Assembly (NCBI GenBank): GCA_963795805.1
Contig: CAWCIV010000001.1
Coordinates: 558,001-622,000, forward strand
Direction of reading: 5' to 3'
Length of the DNA stretch: 64,000 bases
Source of the DNA: JALYYC01 sp963795805
GTDB lineage: Bacteria; Chloroflexota; Dormibacteria; CF-121
Shown: piece by piece, positions 16,174-25,241 of the stretch
Numbering within the stretch: position 1 is the first letter of the stretch
Layout of the letters: every line of letters starts with the position of its first letter
Program-made: the position numbers and the translations under genes
The notes under the pieces: model-generated
Seen by the model: the letters and a program-made list of their open reading frames with translations, nothing else
What the model was told of the DNA's origin: nothing
Databases searched by the model: none

Positions 16174-16773
16174 ATGGGCAACGCGGAACCGGCGCCAGCG
16201 CCAGAGCTCGACGCGGAAGAGCGCCGGCTGATCGACCGGAGCGCCACCGGGGACCAGGAGGCGTTCCGCCAGCTGGTGCTCCGACACCATCGGTTGGTGA
16301 TTAACGTCGCCTTTCGCGCGCTCGGGGATGTCGGGATCGCCGAAGACGTGGCGCAGGAGGTCTTCGTCAAGGTCTACCGGGCGCTGCCGACCTACCGCCA
16401 CGACAAGCCCTTCGCCCACTGGCTGCATCGGGTGGCAGCCAATACGGTGACCGACTTCGCGCGTCGACGGAAGCCAGTCCTTTCATTGGATTCGCTCGAC
16501 AGCTTGCCGCCAATCAGTGGATCCGATCCACAGGAGCTGGCGGCGCGGCACGACCTGCATCGCGCGGTCCGTGACGCGATTGCGGCATTGCCGCCACACT
16601 ACCGTGACACGGTCGCGCTCCAGGTGTTTGGCGAGTTGAGCTACGACGAGATCGCGAAGACGCTCGACATCCCGCTCGGTACGGTGATGTCGAGGTTGAA
16701 CGCGGCCAAGCGGCTGCTTCGCGAGCAGCTTCGGGGCACCATCACGGATGACGACGAGGCGAATACGGCATGA
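16174..16773 (+). CDS. ECF-type RNA polymerase sigma factor
   Basis: Redirects RNA polymerase to stress-type promoters. Region 2 has AFRQLVLRHHRLVINVAFR, then EDVAQEVFVKVYRAL and PFAHWLHRVAANTVTDFARR. Region 4 has LPPHYRDTVALQVFGELSYD followed by EIAKTLDIPLGTVMSRLNAA, a helix-turn-helix. There is no extra N-terminal sigma 1.1 or region 3, so it belongs to group 4. The 3' end overlaps the next gene by 26 bases; that gene encodes a zinc-finger membrane protein likely to be its anti-sigma factor. Confidence 0.92.
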   Translation: MGNAEPAPAPELDAEERRLIDRSATGDQEAFRQLVLRHHRLVINVAFRALGDVGIAEDVAQEVFVKVYRALPTYRHDKPFAHWLHRVAANTVTDFARRRKPVLSLDSLDSLPPISGSDPQELAARHDLHRAVRDAIAALPPHYRDTVALQVFGELSYDEIAKTLDIPLGTVMSRLNAAKRLLREQLRGTITDDDEANTA

Positions 16774-17680
16774 ACCCGCGCCGTTTGTTCTGGAAGAGGA
16801 CTGCTGGACAATGTTGAGTCATGCGACGGCACGCGAGTGGCTGATCCCGTACGCCGATGGGATGCTTTCCGCCGACGAGCGCCTTCGGATCGACGGCCAC
16901 ATTGCCGCGTGTACCCATTGCGGAGGTGAAGTCGACACCCTTCGGCAGTTGAATCTGCTTCTCGTCAGCCTTCCCCCGGCGCCCCCGGTTGCGTTCGCGC
17001 CCTTCTGGCTGAAGCTCCAGGCGGTTCTTCCGGCCCCGCGCCGCATCAAGGCGCCTGCCGTGTTCAAATACCGGCGGGTCGGCCTCGCGTTCGCGATGGC
17101 GGCCGTGGCCGCCCTGGGGATCGCCGGGAGCGCGTTCGCGGCGCCGGCGGCGCTGCCGGACAGCCCGCTGTATCCGGTCAAGTTGAGCGAGGAGTCTTTG
17201 TGGCTCGCCCTGGCGTCCCCCTCCCAGCGCGGCGACCTCGTGATTCACATCGGCTCCGAGCGTTTGCGCGAAGCCCAGCTGATGGCGGCAACAGGAAAAC
17301 CCGCGCTGGCCGCCGGCACGGTACGCGCCTTTCGCCTCATGATCCCCTCGATCGATGCCGCGATGGCCAACGCGATGGACGTCAAGGCGGCGACCGCCGA
17401 TCGGAAGGCGCTCGATGTCGAGCTCGCCGCCGTCCAGGAGGCGAATGCAACCCGCGGCGACGACGATGGCGAGGTCAGGCAACTCGTGCAGACGTCGCTT
17501 CGCGAGCTCGATGGCGAGACCAACCCGTCATCGACGCCGCTGGTCGTCACGACGCCCGCCCTGGCGCCGACCGTCATTGCGCACCCGACGCCGAAGCCGA
17601 CGCTGCGCCCGACGGCACGGCCGACGCCGCGGCCCGATCCGACGCCCAGGGACGACCAGTCCGGACATCGCGGCAACTAG
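16748..17680 (+). CDS. Putative zinc-finger anti-sigma factor, membrane-anchored
   Basis: Probably binds and inhibits the sigma factor encoded just upstream. The N-terminus has a zf-HC2-like motif (H-x3-C-x2-C) in GHIAACTHCGGEVDTL, then a proline-rich linker. One membrane helix follows (about residues 115-135, Ala-rich with GLAFAMAAVAALGIAGSAFA). The extracytoplasmic part has the LPDSPLYPVKLSEESLWLAL block seen in DUF5667-like proteins, and the tail is Pro/Thr-rich (TPKPTLRPTARPTPRPDPTP). The start may be ATG 16748, overlapping the sigma gene, or ATG 16811. Confidence 0.75.
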   Translation: MTTRRIRHEPAPFVLEEDCWTMLSHATAREWLIPYADGMLSADERLRIDGHIAACTHCGGEVDTLRQLNLLLVSLPPAPPVAFAPFWLKLQAVLPAPRRIKAPAVFKYRRVGLAFAMAAVAALGIAGSAFAAPAALPDSPLYPVKLSEESLWLALASPSQRGDLVIHIGSERLREAQLMAATGKPALAAGTVRAFRLMIPSIDAAMANAMDVKAATADRKALDVELAAVQEANATRGDDDGEVRQLVQTSLRELDGETNPSSTPLVVTTPALAPTVIAHPTPKPTLRPTARPTPRPDPTPRDDQSGHRGN

Positions 17681-17690
17681 ACTTGGCGCC

Positions 17691-18293
17691 ATGGGCGCGG
17701 GTGAGGATGTGCTCGTGGTGCCGCGGGCCTCGCTCTTCCAGGGCGACGAGTGGGTCGGCTTTCGCGATTCCAACCTCGAGAACCTGCTGGCGAGTGTTCG
17801 GGCGAACTACCGGTTCCGACTTCGCAAGGAGGTCGAAGAGGATCCCAGTGAGCCGCAGATCATCCCCTATGTCGTCTTCCGCCACCAGGACCGCTACTTC
17901 CTGACGCACCGCCTGCGGCGCTCGAGCGAGCGCCGGCTCCGGCACCTGTACTCGCTCGGGGTTGGCGGCCACATCAACCCGGAGGACGTCGAGGGCGCCG
18001 CGGACCCGATCGACGCCGGATTGCGGCGCGAGTGGCAAGAGGAGGTCGTCTACGAAGGCGACATCGCCTACCGGCTGATCGGCGCGATCAACGACCAGAC
18101 GACCCCGGTGGGACGCGTCCACGTTGGCCTGATCTTCCTGGTCGAGGGCGATCGCCCCGAGATCGCGATCCGTGAGGTCGACAAGCTGGCCGGCACGCTG
18201 CTGCCGCTGGACGCGATGCGCTCGTACTACCTGGACATGGAGTCCTGGTCGCAGCTGATCTTCGATTACCTGACAAGGGTTCGCGTCGGGTAG
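17691..18293 (+). CDS. NUDIX-like phosphoesterase family protein
   Basis: This 200-aa protein resembles the 'predicted phosphoesterase, NUDIX family' group. It has QIIPYVVFRHQDRYFLTHRL, then LGVGGHINPEDVEG, then GLRREWQEEVVYEGDIAY, which contains R-E-W-x-E-E in NUDIX-box position. A late strand VGLIFLVEGDRPEIAI completes the fold. The ATG at 17691 follows the anti-sigma gene by 10 bases, so it may belong to the same transcript. The substrate is unknown. Confidence 0.7.
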   Translation: MGAGEDVLVVPRASLFQGDEWVGFRDSNLENLLASVRANYRFRLRKEVEEDPSEPQIIPYVVFRHQDRYFLTHRLRRSSERRLRHLYSLGVGGHINPEDVEGAADPIDAGLRREWQEEVVYEGDIAYRLIGAINDQTTPVGRVHVGLIFLVEGDRPEIAIREVDKLAGTLLPLDAMRSYYLDMESWSQLIFDYLTRVRVG

Positions 18294-18302
18294 GGGGCGG
18301 CT

Positions 18303-19674
18303 TTAGGTCGTCACGTCCTTCGCCAGCTGCTCGAAGTTGCGGACATAGCGCAGCACGTCGTCCTCGGAATGCTGGACTGACAGTGTCCAGTTCTCCTCCG
18401 CGCCGGGCGCCATCAGCACGCCGCGATTGCACTGGTAGAGCCAGGACAGGTACGCGTATTTCTTGTCGATGGTCAGGTAATCGCGGTAGTTGCGGACGCG
18501 TTCCTTGCGATAGGTGACGCAGCCGCGGGCCCCGAGCGCGATCGGATGGAACGGAAGCTGGTAATCGTCCATGACCTTGCGGAGGCCTCCCTCGAGCGCC
18601 TCGGCGAGCGCATCGAAATGGGAGTAGGCGGAGGGCGTGAGCACCGACAGCAGCGTCGCCTTGGAGGCGGCGATCGTCAGCGGGTTGCCGTTGAAGGTGC
18701 CGATCTGGACCACCTTGTGCTGCGTCGATCGTCCCCATGACGTCGGCGCGACCGCCGACCGCGCCACAGGGGAGCCCACCACCGATCGCCTTGGCCAGCG
18801 CCACCAGGTCGGGAGTGACGCCGAAGCGCTCCGTCGCGCCGCCGGCAGCGATCGTCACGCCCGTCTTGACCTCGTCGAAGATGAGCAGGGCGCCGTGCTT
18901 GTGGGCGAGCTCGAGGACGCCGGCGAGATAGCCCTCCTCCGGGAGGACGATCCCGATGTTCATCATCACCGGCTCGACGATGATCGCCGCGACCTCGCCG
19001 CGATGCTCGTCCAGCCTCCGCTCCAGCACCGTCAGGTCGTTGAAGGGGACGACGGTCGTCAGATCGACGAACGCCTGCGGTGTCCCGCCGCTGTACTGGA
19101 CCGACACCGGGGCGTCGGGTGGGCCCATTCGATCGGGCGGCGGCTCGACGGACACCAGCAGCGAATCGTGATGGCCGTGATAGCTGGCTTCGATCTTGAT
19201 CAGGCGGTCGCGTCCGGTGAAGCCGCGCGCGAGACGAACCGCGTCGAGCGTGGATTCCGTGCCGCTGTTCGTGAAGCGCCATTGCGGCTGCTTGAAGCGC
19301 CGGGCAAGCTCCTCGGCGACGATGGCGTCATCGGCCACCGGTTGCGCGAAGTGGGTACCCAGCGCGGCGCGCTCGGTAATCGCCTTGACAATGAGCGGGT
19401 GGGCGTGGCCGACGGCCATGACGCCAAAGCCGTTGTGAAAGTCGACGTATTCGTTGCCGTCGACGTCCCAGACCCGGCTGCCCTTTCCGTGATCCATGAA
19501 GACCGGCTGAGGCGCGGCGTCCTGAAACGAGGAGGGGACTCCTCGCGGAATGAACTGTTTCGCCTGCTTCCAGAGCTGGTCCGACTTCTGCCGCTTCGAC
19601 CGAAACCGTTCCTCCTCTCGGGCGATCAGTTCGACGACGCGACCGGTCGCGATCGGCTCGGTAACGGTGCTCAC
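18303..19674 (-). pseudogene. Class III aminotransferase (glutamate-1-semialdehyde aminomutase-like), frameshifted
   Basis: PLP enzyme that moves an amino group from an omega-amine or rearranges an amino aldehyde. Visible motifs are VWDVDGNEYVDFHNGFGVMA, the FTNSGTESTLDAVRLARGFT block, IEASYHGHHDSLL, LLIFDEVKTG (PLP-binding Asp) and VALAKAIGGGLPCGA (PLP lysine). Near 18715-18722 the frame moves by one extra base; the next frame gives VVQIGTFNGNPL and a normal C-terminus. No other hemA/hemB-type gene is present. The preceding ureohydrolase overlaps it by four bases, so deamination of an amine released by that enzyme is more likely than a role in heme synthesis. Confidence 0.82.
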
Positions 19675-20660
19675 GGGTTCCCTCCTCGAGTTTTCTTGGC
19701 CGCCAGGGCCGAGATCGCCTCCAGTATGCAGCGATTCGCGTTCTGCGCGGTGATCTCCGCGTGATCATACGGCGGTGACACCTCCACGAGGTCCATCGCC
19801 ACCACCGTCGTCCGGGTCACGACCTTGCGGATCGCCCGCAGCAGGTCTCCCGGCTGCATCCCGCCCGGTTCGGGCGTCCCGGTCCCTGGCGCGAAGCCGG
19901 GATCGAGGACGTCGATGTCGACCGAGAGATAGATGAACTCGGGACCGTCGAGCGCCTCCTCGATCGCCTGATCGACCACGGCTTCGACGCCGCGATCGAA
20001 TAGCTCCCCCATCAGGTGCCAGCGCATGCCCTGGGCACGCATCCAGTCGAAGGTCTCCTTCGGCGGCCAGTAGCCGCGGAGGCCGATCTGAACGAAGTTC
20101 CGCCCCGGAACGGCGCCGGAATCGATCAGCCGGCGCATCGGGGTGGCGTGGGAGGCGAGATTGCCCCAGCTCTCCAGCGCCGTGTCGGCGTGCGCATCGA
20201 AATGCACCACGCCCACCCTGCCACGGCCGTAGGCGTCGGCTACTGCCGTCGCCGATGGGTAGGTGATGGAATGGTCGCCGCCAATCACGATCGGAACGAT
20301 CCGGCGACTCGCGATCTCGGACACCCGCGCCCGAATCGCGCCGTGTGCCTGGTCCGCCAGCCCCGGGTAGCAGACCGCATCGCCATAATCGATCACCTGC
20401 AGCACGTCGAAGGGCGCGACCTCGAGGTCGAGATGCCAGCTGGGCGGTTGGTAATTGGCCACCCGCACCGCCCTCGGCGCGAAGCGCGCCCCCGGCCGGT
20501 AGGTCACGGAGTCGTCCCAGGGCGCGCCCACGACGGCGACGTCCGGGTGCCACTGGTCGAGTTCGTGCGGCTCGCTGATGGCACGCGCCTTCATGAAGGT
20601 CGCCGGCCCCAGGTACTGCGGTCCGTCGAGCTGGGCATCGAGGTTGGGGGTGTTTGGCAT
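19671..20660 (-). CDS. Arginase/agmatinase-family ureohydrolase
   Basis: Manganese enzyme that removes urea from a guanidino compound (agmatine, guanidinobutyrate or similar). Metal ligands are visible in VIGGDHSITYP, VVHFDAHADT and YLSVDIDVLDPGFAPGTGTP, and EPGG matches the family loop. ATG 20660 begins MPNTPNLDAQL and is preferred to the upstream ATG 20714. It is intact although its neighbours are broken. The start lies back to back with the ABC transporter promoter at 20644-20671, and the stop overlaps the downstream aminotransferase. Specificity cannot be set from motifs alone. Confidence 0.88.
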   Translation of the reverse strand: MPNTPNLDAQLDGPQYLGPATFMKARAISEPHELDQWHPDVAVVGAPWDDSVTYRPGARFAPRAVRVANYQPPSWHLDLEVAPFDVLQVIDYGDAVCYPGLADQAHGAIRARVSEIASRRIVPIVIGGDHSITYPSATAVADAYGRGRVGVVHFDAHADTALESWGNLASHATPMRRLIDSGAVPGRNFVQIGLRGYWPPKETFDWMRAQGMRWHLMGELFDRGVEAVVDQAIEEALDGPEFIYLSVDIDVLDPGFAPGTGTPEPGGMQPGDLLRAIRKVVTRTTVVAMDLVEVSPPYDHAEITAQNANRCILEAISALAAKKTRGGNP

Positions 20661-20671
20661 TCGCCTACAAT
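20644..20671 (+). promoter_or_regulatory. Probable promoter of the polar amino-acid ABC transporter genes
   Basis: TACAAT at 20666-20671 matches five of six -10 bases. TTGGGG at 20644-20649 is a partial -35 at 16-base spacing. A strong ribosome site (GGGGAGG) precedes ATG 20717. The element overlaps the first codons of the divergent ureohydrolase gene. Confidence 0.45.
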
Positions 20672-20716
20672 TCTGGCAGCGTCCTGGACGAAGCGTGTCA
20701 GAAGGGGAGGACAAGC

Positions 20717-21704
20717 ATGAAGCGGTTCGGTTTGCTCATGATTTCAGCCGCGACCATCCTGGCGGCCTGCGGCGGCACTGGAACGACGAACCCGTCAGCC
20801 CTCCGCGGGGGCCGGTCCCGGAAAAGTGGCCAGCATCGCCGCCGAGGTCCCCGACGCGATCAAGTCGCAAGCGCCGCTTCAGATCGCGACCGACGCGACC
20901 TACGCGCCCAATGAGTTCATCAATCCCGACAACGGCCAGATCCAGGGATGGGACATCGACTTCGGCAACGCGCTCTGCAAGGTTATGGGCCTCGTCTGCA
21001 CCTTTAACAACGTCACCTTCTCAGACATCATCGCCCAGCTCAAAGCCAGCACCCCCGCGGAGCAGGCCAACGGCGACAAGCCTCGATATCAGTTCAGCAT
21101 CTCCAGCTGGTCGCCGACCCAGAAGCGCGAGGACAGCGGGATCGACTTCATCACCTATTACAAGGCGGGCGAAGCGTGGCTGGTCAAGGCGTCAGGCGGC
21201 GCGACCATCAACACGGCCGCCGACATGTGCGGAAAGACCGTCGCCGTTGAGGCAGGCACGACTGAGGAGAGCGATGCCTGGGGCTACATGGGCCAGCAGG
21301 TCGGCGGCACGGCAATCCCGGGTGACAAGAACAACTGTCCGACCGGGAAGGACATCAAGGTCAGCAGCTTCCAGAAGCAAACGGACGCCAACTCGGCGCT
21401 CCTCTCGGGTCGGGCGGATATCGGCTGGCTTGACCAGCCCGTCGCCGGCTACCAGGTCAAGCAGACGAACAACCAGCTCAAGCTCGGTGGACAGCCATGC
21501 AGCGTGGCCCCCTACGGCATTGCGCTCGTCAAGGGCAGCACCCTCGAGAAGGCCCTGACAGACGCCGTCAAGTACCTGATCGACAACGGGTACTACAAGA
21601 GCATCCTGCAGCAATGGAACGTGGCCGACGGCGCCGTTGCGAGCTCGGACGTGACCTTGAATAACAACAATTCCATTGGCGCCACCTGCGTGCCCTCGTA
21701 TTAG
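20717..21704 (+). pseudogene. Polar amino-acid ABC transporter substrate-binding lipoprotein, frameshifted
   Basis: Periplasm-side receptor of the SBP_bac_3 family. The signal peptide MKRFGLLMISAATILAACGG contains a lipobox (LAAC). The frame is disturbed by one extra base within the linker between about 20797 and 20812 (CCC / GGGGG runs). The mature domain then has LQIATDATYAPNEFINPDNG, GWDIDFGNALC, a YQFSISSWSPTQKRED block (usual 'm-s-i-T-p-e-R') and TVAVEAGTTEE. The break lies in the low-complexity linker just after the lipid anchor. Repair by removing one base would give a normal 328-aa lipoprotein. It heads an operon with a permease and an ATPase. Confidence 0.85.
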
Positions 21705-21742
21705 CCGGACGTAGAGGATCTGAGACAAGCTAAGTCCACATC

Positions 21743-22717
21743 GTGAGCGAGATCACCTCCGGCAGGCGGTCCGTCCCGACCGCTGGGCCGCGGCCGGAGA
21801 CGATCAAGGCCATTCCGGTCCGCCACCCATGGCGCTGGCTGTCGGCCATCGTCGTGCTCGCGTTCGCCGGCAGTGTCGTCTACACCATCGTGACGGCTCC
21901 TGACCTCAGATGGGCCGTCGTCGGCCAGTATTTCTTCCAAAGACTGATCCTGCGCGGGATCGTGGTCACCCTCGAGCTCACCGTCCTGGCCATGGCGATC
22001 GGAGTCGTGCTGGGCGCCATCCTCGCCGTGATGCGAATCTCACCGAACCCGGTCGTCCTATGGGTGAGCTGGGTCTACATCTGGTTCTTCCGCGGGACGC
22101 CAGTCCTGGTGCAAATTTTCTTCTGGTTCAATCTCAACATCGTGCTCAAGCACATCGGGGTGGGGATTCCGTTCACCCCGTTCCACCTGGAGGCCAGCAC
22201 CAATACCCTGATCGCTCCGTTCATGGCCGCGACCCTGGGCCTGGGGTTGAACGAAGCCGCGTACATGGCCGAGATCGTCCGAGCCGGCATCATCTCGGTC
22301 GACCAGGGCCAGACCGAGGCGGCCCAGGCCCTCGGGATGACGCGACTGATGGTGATGCGTCGCATTGTTCTACCGCAGGCAATGCGCGTCATCATTCCGC
22401 CGACCGGGAATGAGACCATTTCCATGCTGAAGACCACGTCGCTGGCTTTCATCGCGGCGGTCCCCGAGCTGTTCACCCGATCCGAGCAAATCTCGAACTT
22501 CAACTACTTTGTCGTGGAACTCGCGATCGTCGCCAGCCTCTGGTACCTCTTCATGACCTCGATTCTGACGGTCGGGCAGTACTATCTCGAGCGGTACTTT
22601 GCCCGGGGCTCGCAGCGCGAGTTACCGTTAACGCCGATCCAGCGCTTTCAGCGAATGCTGTTGACGCGCCCAAAGCCAGAGCGGGGCGGCGAGCTCGATG
22701 GGATCGGGGTGCGATGA
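21743..22717 (+). CDS. Polar amino-acid ABC transporter permease (HisM/GlnP type)
   Basis: Membrane subunit of the same transporter. LRGIVVTLELTVLAMAIGVV is the family's first core helix. FFRGTPVLVQIFFW is the conserved 'R-G-T-P' block, and the EAAYMAEIVRAGIISVDQGQ segment with TEAAQALGMTRL is the EAA loop that docks with the ATPase. The 324 aa include an N-terminal extension of about 60 residues with one extra hydrophobic segment. The GTG start at 21743 follows the receptor gene by 38 bases. The 3' end overlaps the ATPase start. Confidence 0.92.
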   Translation: MSEITSGRRSVPTAGPRPETIKAIPVRHPWRWLSAIVVLAFAGSVVYTIVTAPDLRWAVVGQYFFQRLILRGIVVTLELTVLAMAIGVVLGAILAVMRISPNPVVLWVSWVYIWFFRGTPVLVQIFFWFNLNIVLKHIGVGIPFTPFHLEASTNTLIAPFMAATLGLGLNEAAYMAEIVRAGIISVDQGQTEAAQALGMTRLMVMRRIVLPQAMRVIIPPTGNETISMLKTTSLAFIAAVPELFTRSEQISNFNYFVVELAIVASLWYLFMTSILTVGQYYLERYFARGSQRELPLTPIQRFQRMLLTRPKPERGGELDGIGVR

Positions 22718-23482
22718 GCGGCGGTGTCATGGTCAAGGCGGAGGCCGTCCACAAGAGCTATGGCCGCCTCGAAGTGCTGCGCGGGATCGACCTGGAGGTG
22801 CCGGTAAAGCAGGTGATGTGCCTCATCGGGCCGTCGGGCTCCGGCAAGAGCACGTTCCTTCGCTGCATCAATCACCTGGAGAAGATCGACGCTGGGCGCC
22901 TCTCGGTCGACGGCGAGTTGGTCGGGTACCAGCAGCGCGGCGACAGGTTGTACGAACTTGGCGACGCCGACGTTTGCAAAAAGCGTTCCGAGATCGGGAT
23001 GGTCTTCCAGCGATTCAATCTGTTTCCGCATATGACGGCGCTGGAGAACGTGACTGAGGCACCGATCCGGGTCAAGGGAATGTACCGCTCGGTTGCCGTC
23101 GAGATGGCCAAGCGTCTTGCTCGAACGCGTGGGGTTGAGTGACAAAGTGAACGCCTATCCGAATCAGCTTTCTGGCGGGCAGCAGCAGCGAGTGGCGATC
23201 GCTCGGGCGCTGGCGATGGGACCGAAGCTGATGCTGTTCGACGAGCCGACCTCCGCCCTCGATCCCGAGCTCGTCGGAGACGTCCTCGACGTCATGCGGG
23301 ACCTGGCGAAGGAGGGAATGACCATGATCGTGGTCACCCACGAGATGGGGTTCGCTCGCGAGGTGGGCGACGCGCTGGTCTTCATGGACGGCGGCGTCAT
23401 CGTCGAGGCCGGCAACCCCCGTGATGTGCTGGCGAACCCGCAGCATGAACGGACGCGGTCGTTTCTTTCGAAAGTGCTTTAG
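22714..23482 (+). pseudogene. Polar amino-acid ABC transporter ATP-binding protein, frameshifted
   Basis: ATPase of the amino-acid importer. The first frame has CLIGPSGSGKSTFLRCINHL (Walker A) and IGMVFQRFNLFPHMTALENV (Q-loop). The second frame has NQLSGGQQQRVAIARALAMG (signature), MLFDEPTSALDPELV (Walker B) and IVVTHEMGFAREV (H-loop). The two meet at 23115-23119, in the CTTG after AAGCGT, where one extra base changes the frame and leads to an early TGA in the first frame. Every ATPase motif is otherwise intact, so the lesion is recent or an error. Confidence 0.85.
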
Positions 23483-23495
23483 GTCCGCATCCTTA

Positions 23496-23519
23496 CCTTC
23501 CCCGGAGTTCCGGGGGAGG
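23496..23519. terminator. Bidirectional stem-loop between convergent genes
   Basis: CCTTCCCCGG (23496-23505) pairs with CCGGGGGAGG (23510-23519) across an AGTT loop, including one T-G wobble. It stands between the end of the ABC ATPase gene on the plus strand and the end of the FAD oxidoreductase gene on the minus strand. A short AAA follows on the plus strand. Shape and place suggest a shared terminator. Confidence 0.55.
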
Positions 23520-23526
23520 GAAATGG

Positions 23527-25162
23527 CTATCGGCGGCGCTTCATGTCTTTGAGAATCTCGCGTGACGCGTTGCGGCCGTTGATGCCGCTGATGCCACCAC
23601 CGGGATGGGTGCCGGACCCGCACAGGTAGAGATCCTTGATCGGGGTGCGGTAATCAGCGTAGCCGGCCACCGGGCGCCAGGAAAAGAGCTGGTCGAGCGT
23701 CAAGTCGCCGTGCATGATGTTGCCGCCGATCAGTCCATACTCCTGCTCCATGTCGTAGGGTCCGAGTACCTGGCGGTGCTCGACCGCGCCAGGCAGGTTC
23801 GGGGCGAAGCGCGCGTAGCCCTGGACCACCCGGTCGGCATAGGCCTCCAGCTCGTCCCGGTGCGGGGCCTTCGACCACGAGGCCGGAACGTACTGGGTGA
23901 AGCAGCTCATGATCTGTTTGCCCGCGGGAGCGAGCGTGTCGTCGACCATGGTCGGGAGCACGCCATCGGAGTAGGGGTGCGCTGAGGGCCGGCCGTACTT
24001 GGCGTCGTCGAAGGCCTGCTCGAGGTACTCCATCGAGTCGCAGAGCTGGATGAAGGAGCGGGCGGCGGTCGCGGAGTCGGCCTCAGAGAGTCCCGTGAAG
24101 CGGGGCGGCTCCGCCAGCGCCAGGTTCACCTTGACCGTGCCCGACCGGGTCTTGTAGCGATCGATTGCCCTGATGAAGTCGGCCGGCAGCTCGGTCGACG
24201 CCACCAGGTCGCAGAAGGTGGTCTTCGGATGGGCGTTCGAAATGACCACGCGCGCGTGGACCTCGGTGCCATCGGCGAGCGACGACGCCGGTTGCCCTGC
24301 CACCCCCGACGAGGATGCGGGCCACGGTCGCCGCCGGTCCTGATCTCGGCACCGTGCTCGCGGGCGTCCGACGCGATCGCCTCGGAAACGGCGCCGGTGC
24401 CGCCCTTGACGAAGGCCCACTCGGCCATCTGCCCTTCGATCTCGCCGATGTAGTGATGCAGCAGTACATAGGCAGTGCCAGGCGTGTACGGGCCTCCATA
24501 GGTTCCGATCGCGCCCGAGACGCAGCGGGCCGCCTTGACCTGGGGCGACTCGAACCATTCTTCGAGCAACTCCGCGACGGAGAGGGTCATCACCTTGACG
24601 AAGTCGGCGGTTCCCTGGACGTCGAGGCCCTTCAACTTCCAGGCAAACTTCGCCAGCTCGAGCAGGTCGGCCGGCGACTTCGCGCCCACCGCGGGCGGGG
24701 TCATGAGCAGGAGCGGCCGGACGAGCCTGGCGATCTTCGCCAGGTAGGCGCTGAAGGCGCGGCCAGACGTCGGCATCTTTTTTGGAGAATTTTGCGATCT
24801 CCTCGTAGGCCTGCTTCGGGTCCTTGGTCAGAAGGAGGTGGGACCCGTCGGGGAAGGGGACGTAGTAGTCGGCCGCTAGCGGATACAGGCGTCAGGCCAT
24901 GGCGGTGAAGCTCGAGCTCTCGGATCACCTCCGGCGGCATCAGCGAGAGGACGTAGGAGAGCGTCGAGACGGTGTAGCCAGGCCAGGGGTGCTCGCTCAC
25001 CGCCGCCCCGCCGAGCACGTCGCGCCGCTCGAGGACGAGCGTCGTGAGACCCGCCCGGCCGAGGTATGCCGCCGTCGCGAGGCCGTTGTGCCCGCCTCCG
25101 ATGATGATCGCGTCGTATTCGGCCGGCACACGGGGGAGTATATCCGCGGACAAACTGGACAT
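23527..25162 (-). pseudogene. Phytoene dehydrogenase-like FAD oxidoreductase, multiply frameshifted
   Basis: NAD(P)/FAD-binding amine oxidase/phytoene desaturase superfamily. The N-terminus has AIIIGGGHNGLATAAYLGRA and LVLERRDVLGGAAVSE (dinucleotide-binding fold). The C-terminus has DLYLCGSGTHPGGGISGING, the FAD-anchoring end of this family. Between them the frame changes four times, near 24890, 24752, 24335 and 24300. Each change reads as one extra base, with well-conserved sequence on both sides (for example LYPLAADYYVPFPDGSHLLL in the short second segment). It is not accompanied by carotenoid genes and is more likely a general oxidoreductase of the amine-utilisation island. Confidence 0.82.
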
Positions 25163-25169
25163 TTAGTCC

Positions 25170-25198
25170 TTGACAAGTGTTCTGGCGAAGTATGAAAT
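25170..25198 (+). promoter_or_regulatory. Sigma-70-like promoter for the APC permease at 25242
   Basis: A perfect TTGACA at 25170-25175, a 17-base spacer and TGAAAT at 25193-25198 (4 of 6 matches) make a good promoter. About 37 bases of leader precede the TTG start at 25242, which has an AGGAGGG ribosome site. The -35 lies 8 bases from the divergent FAD gene start. Confidence 0.6.
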
Positions 25199-25241
25199 TC
25201 GCTCAGGCCCGGCCGAGGGCCAAACACGCAAGGAGGGAACA

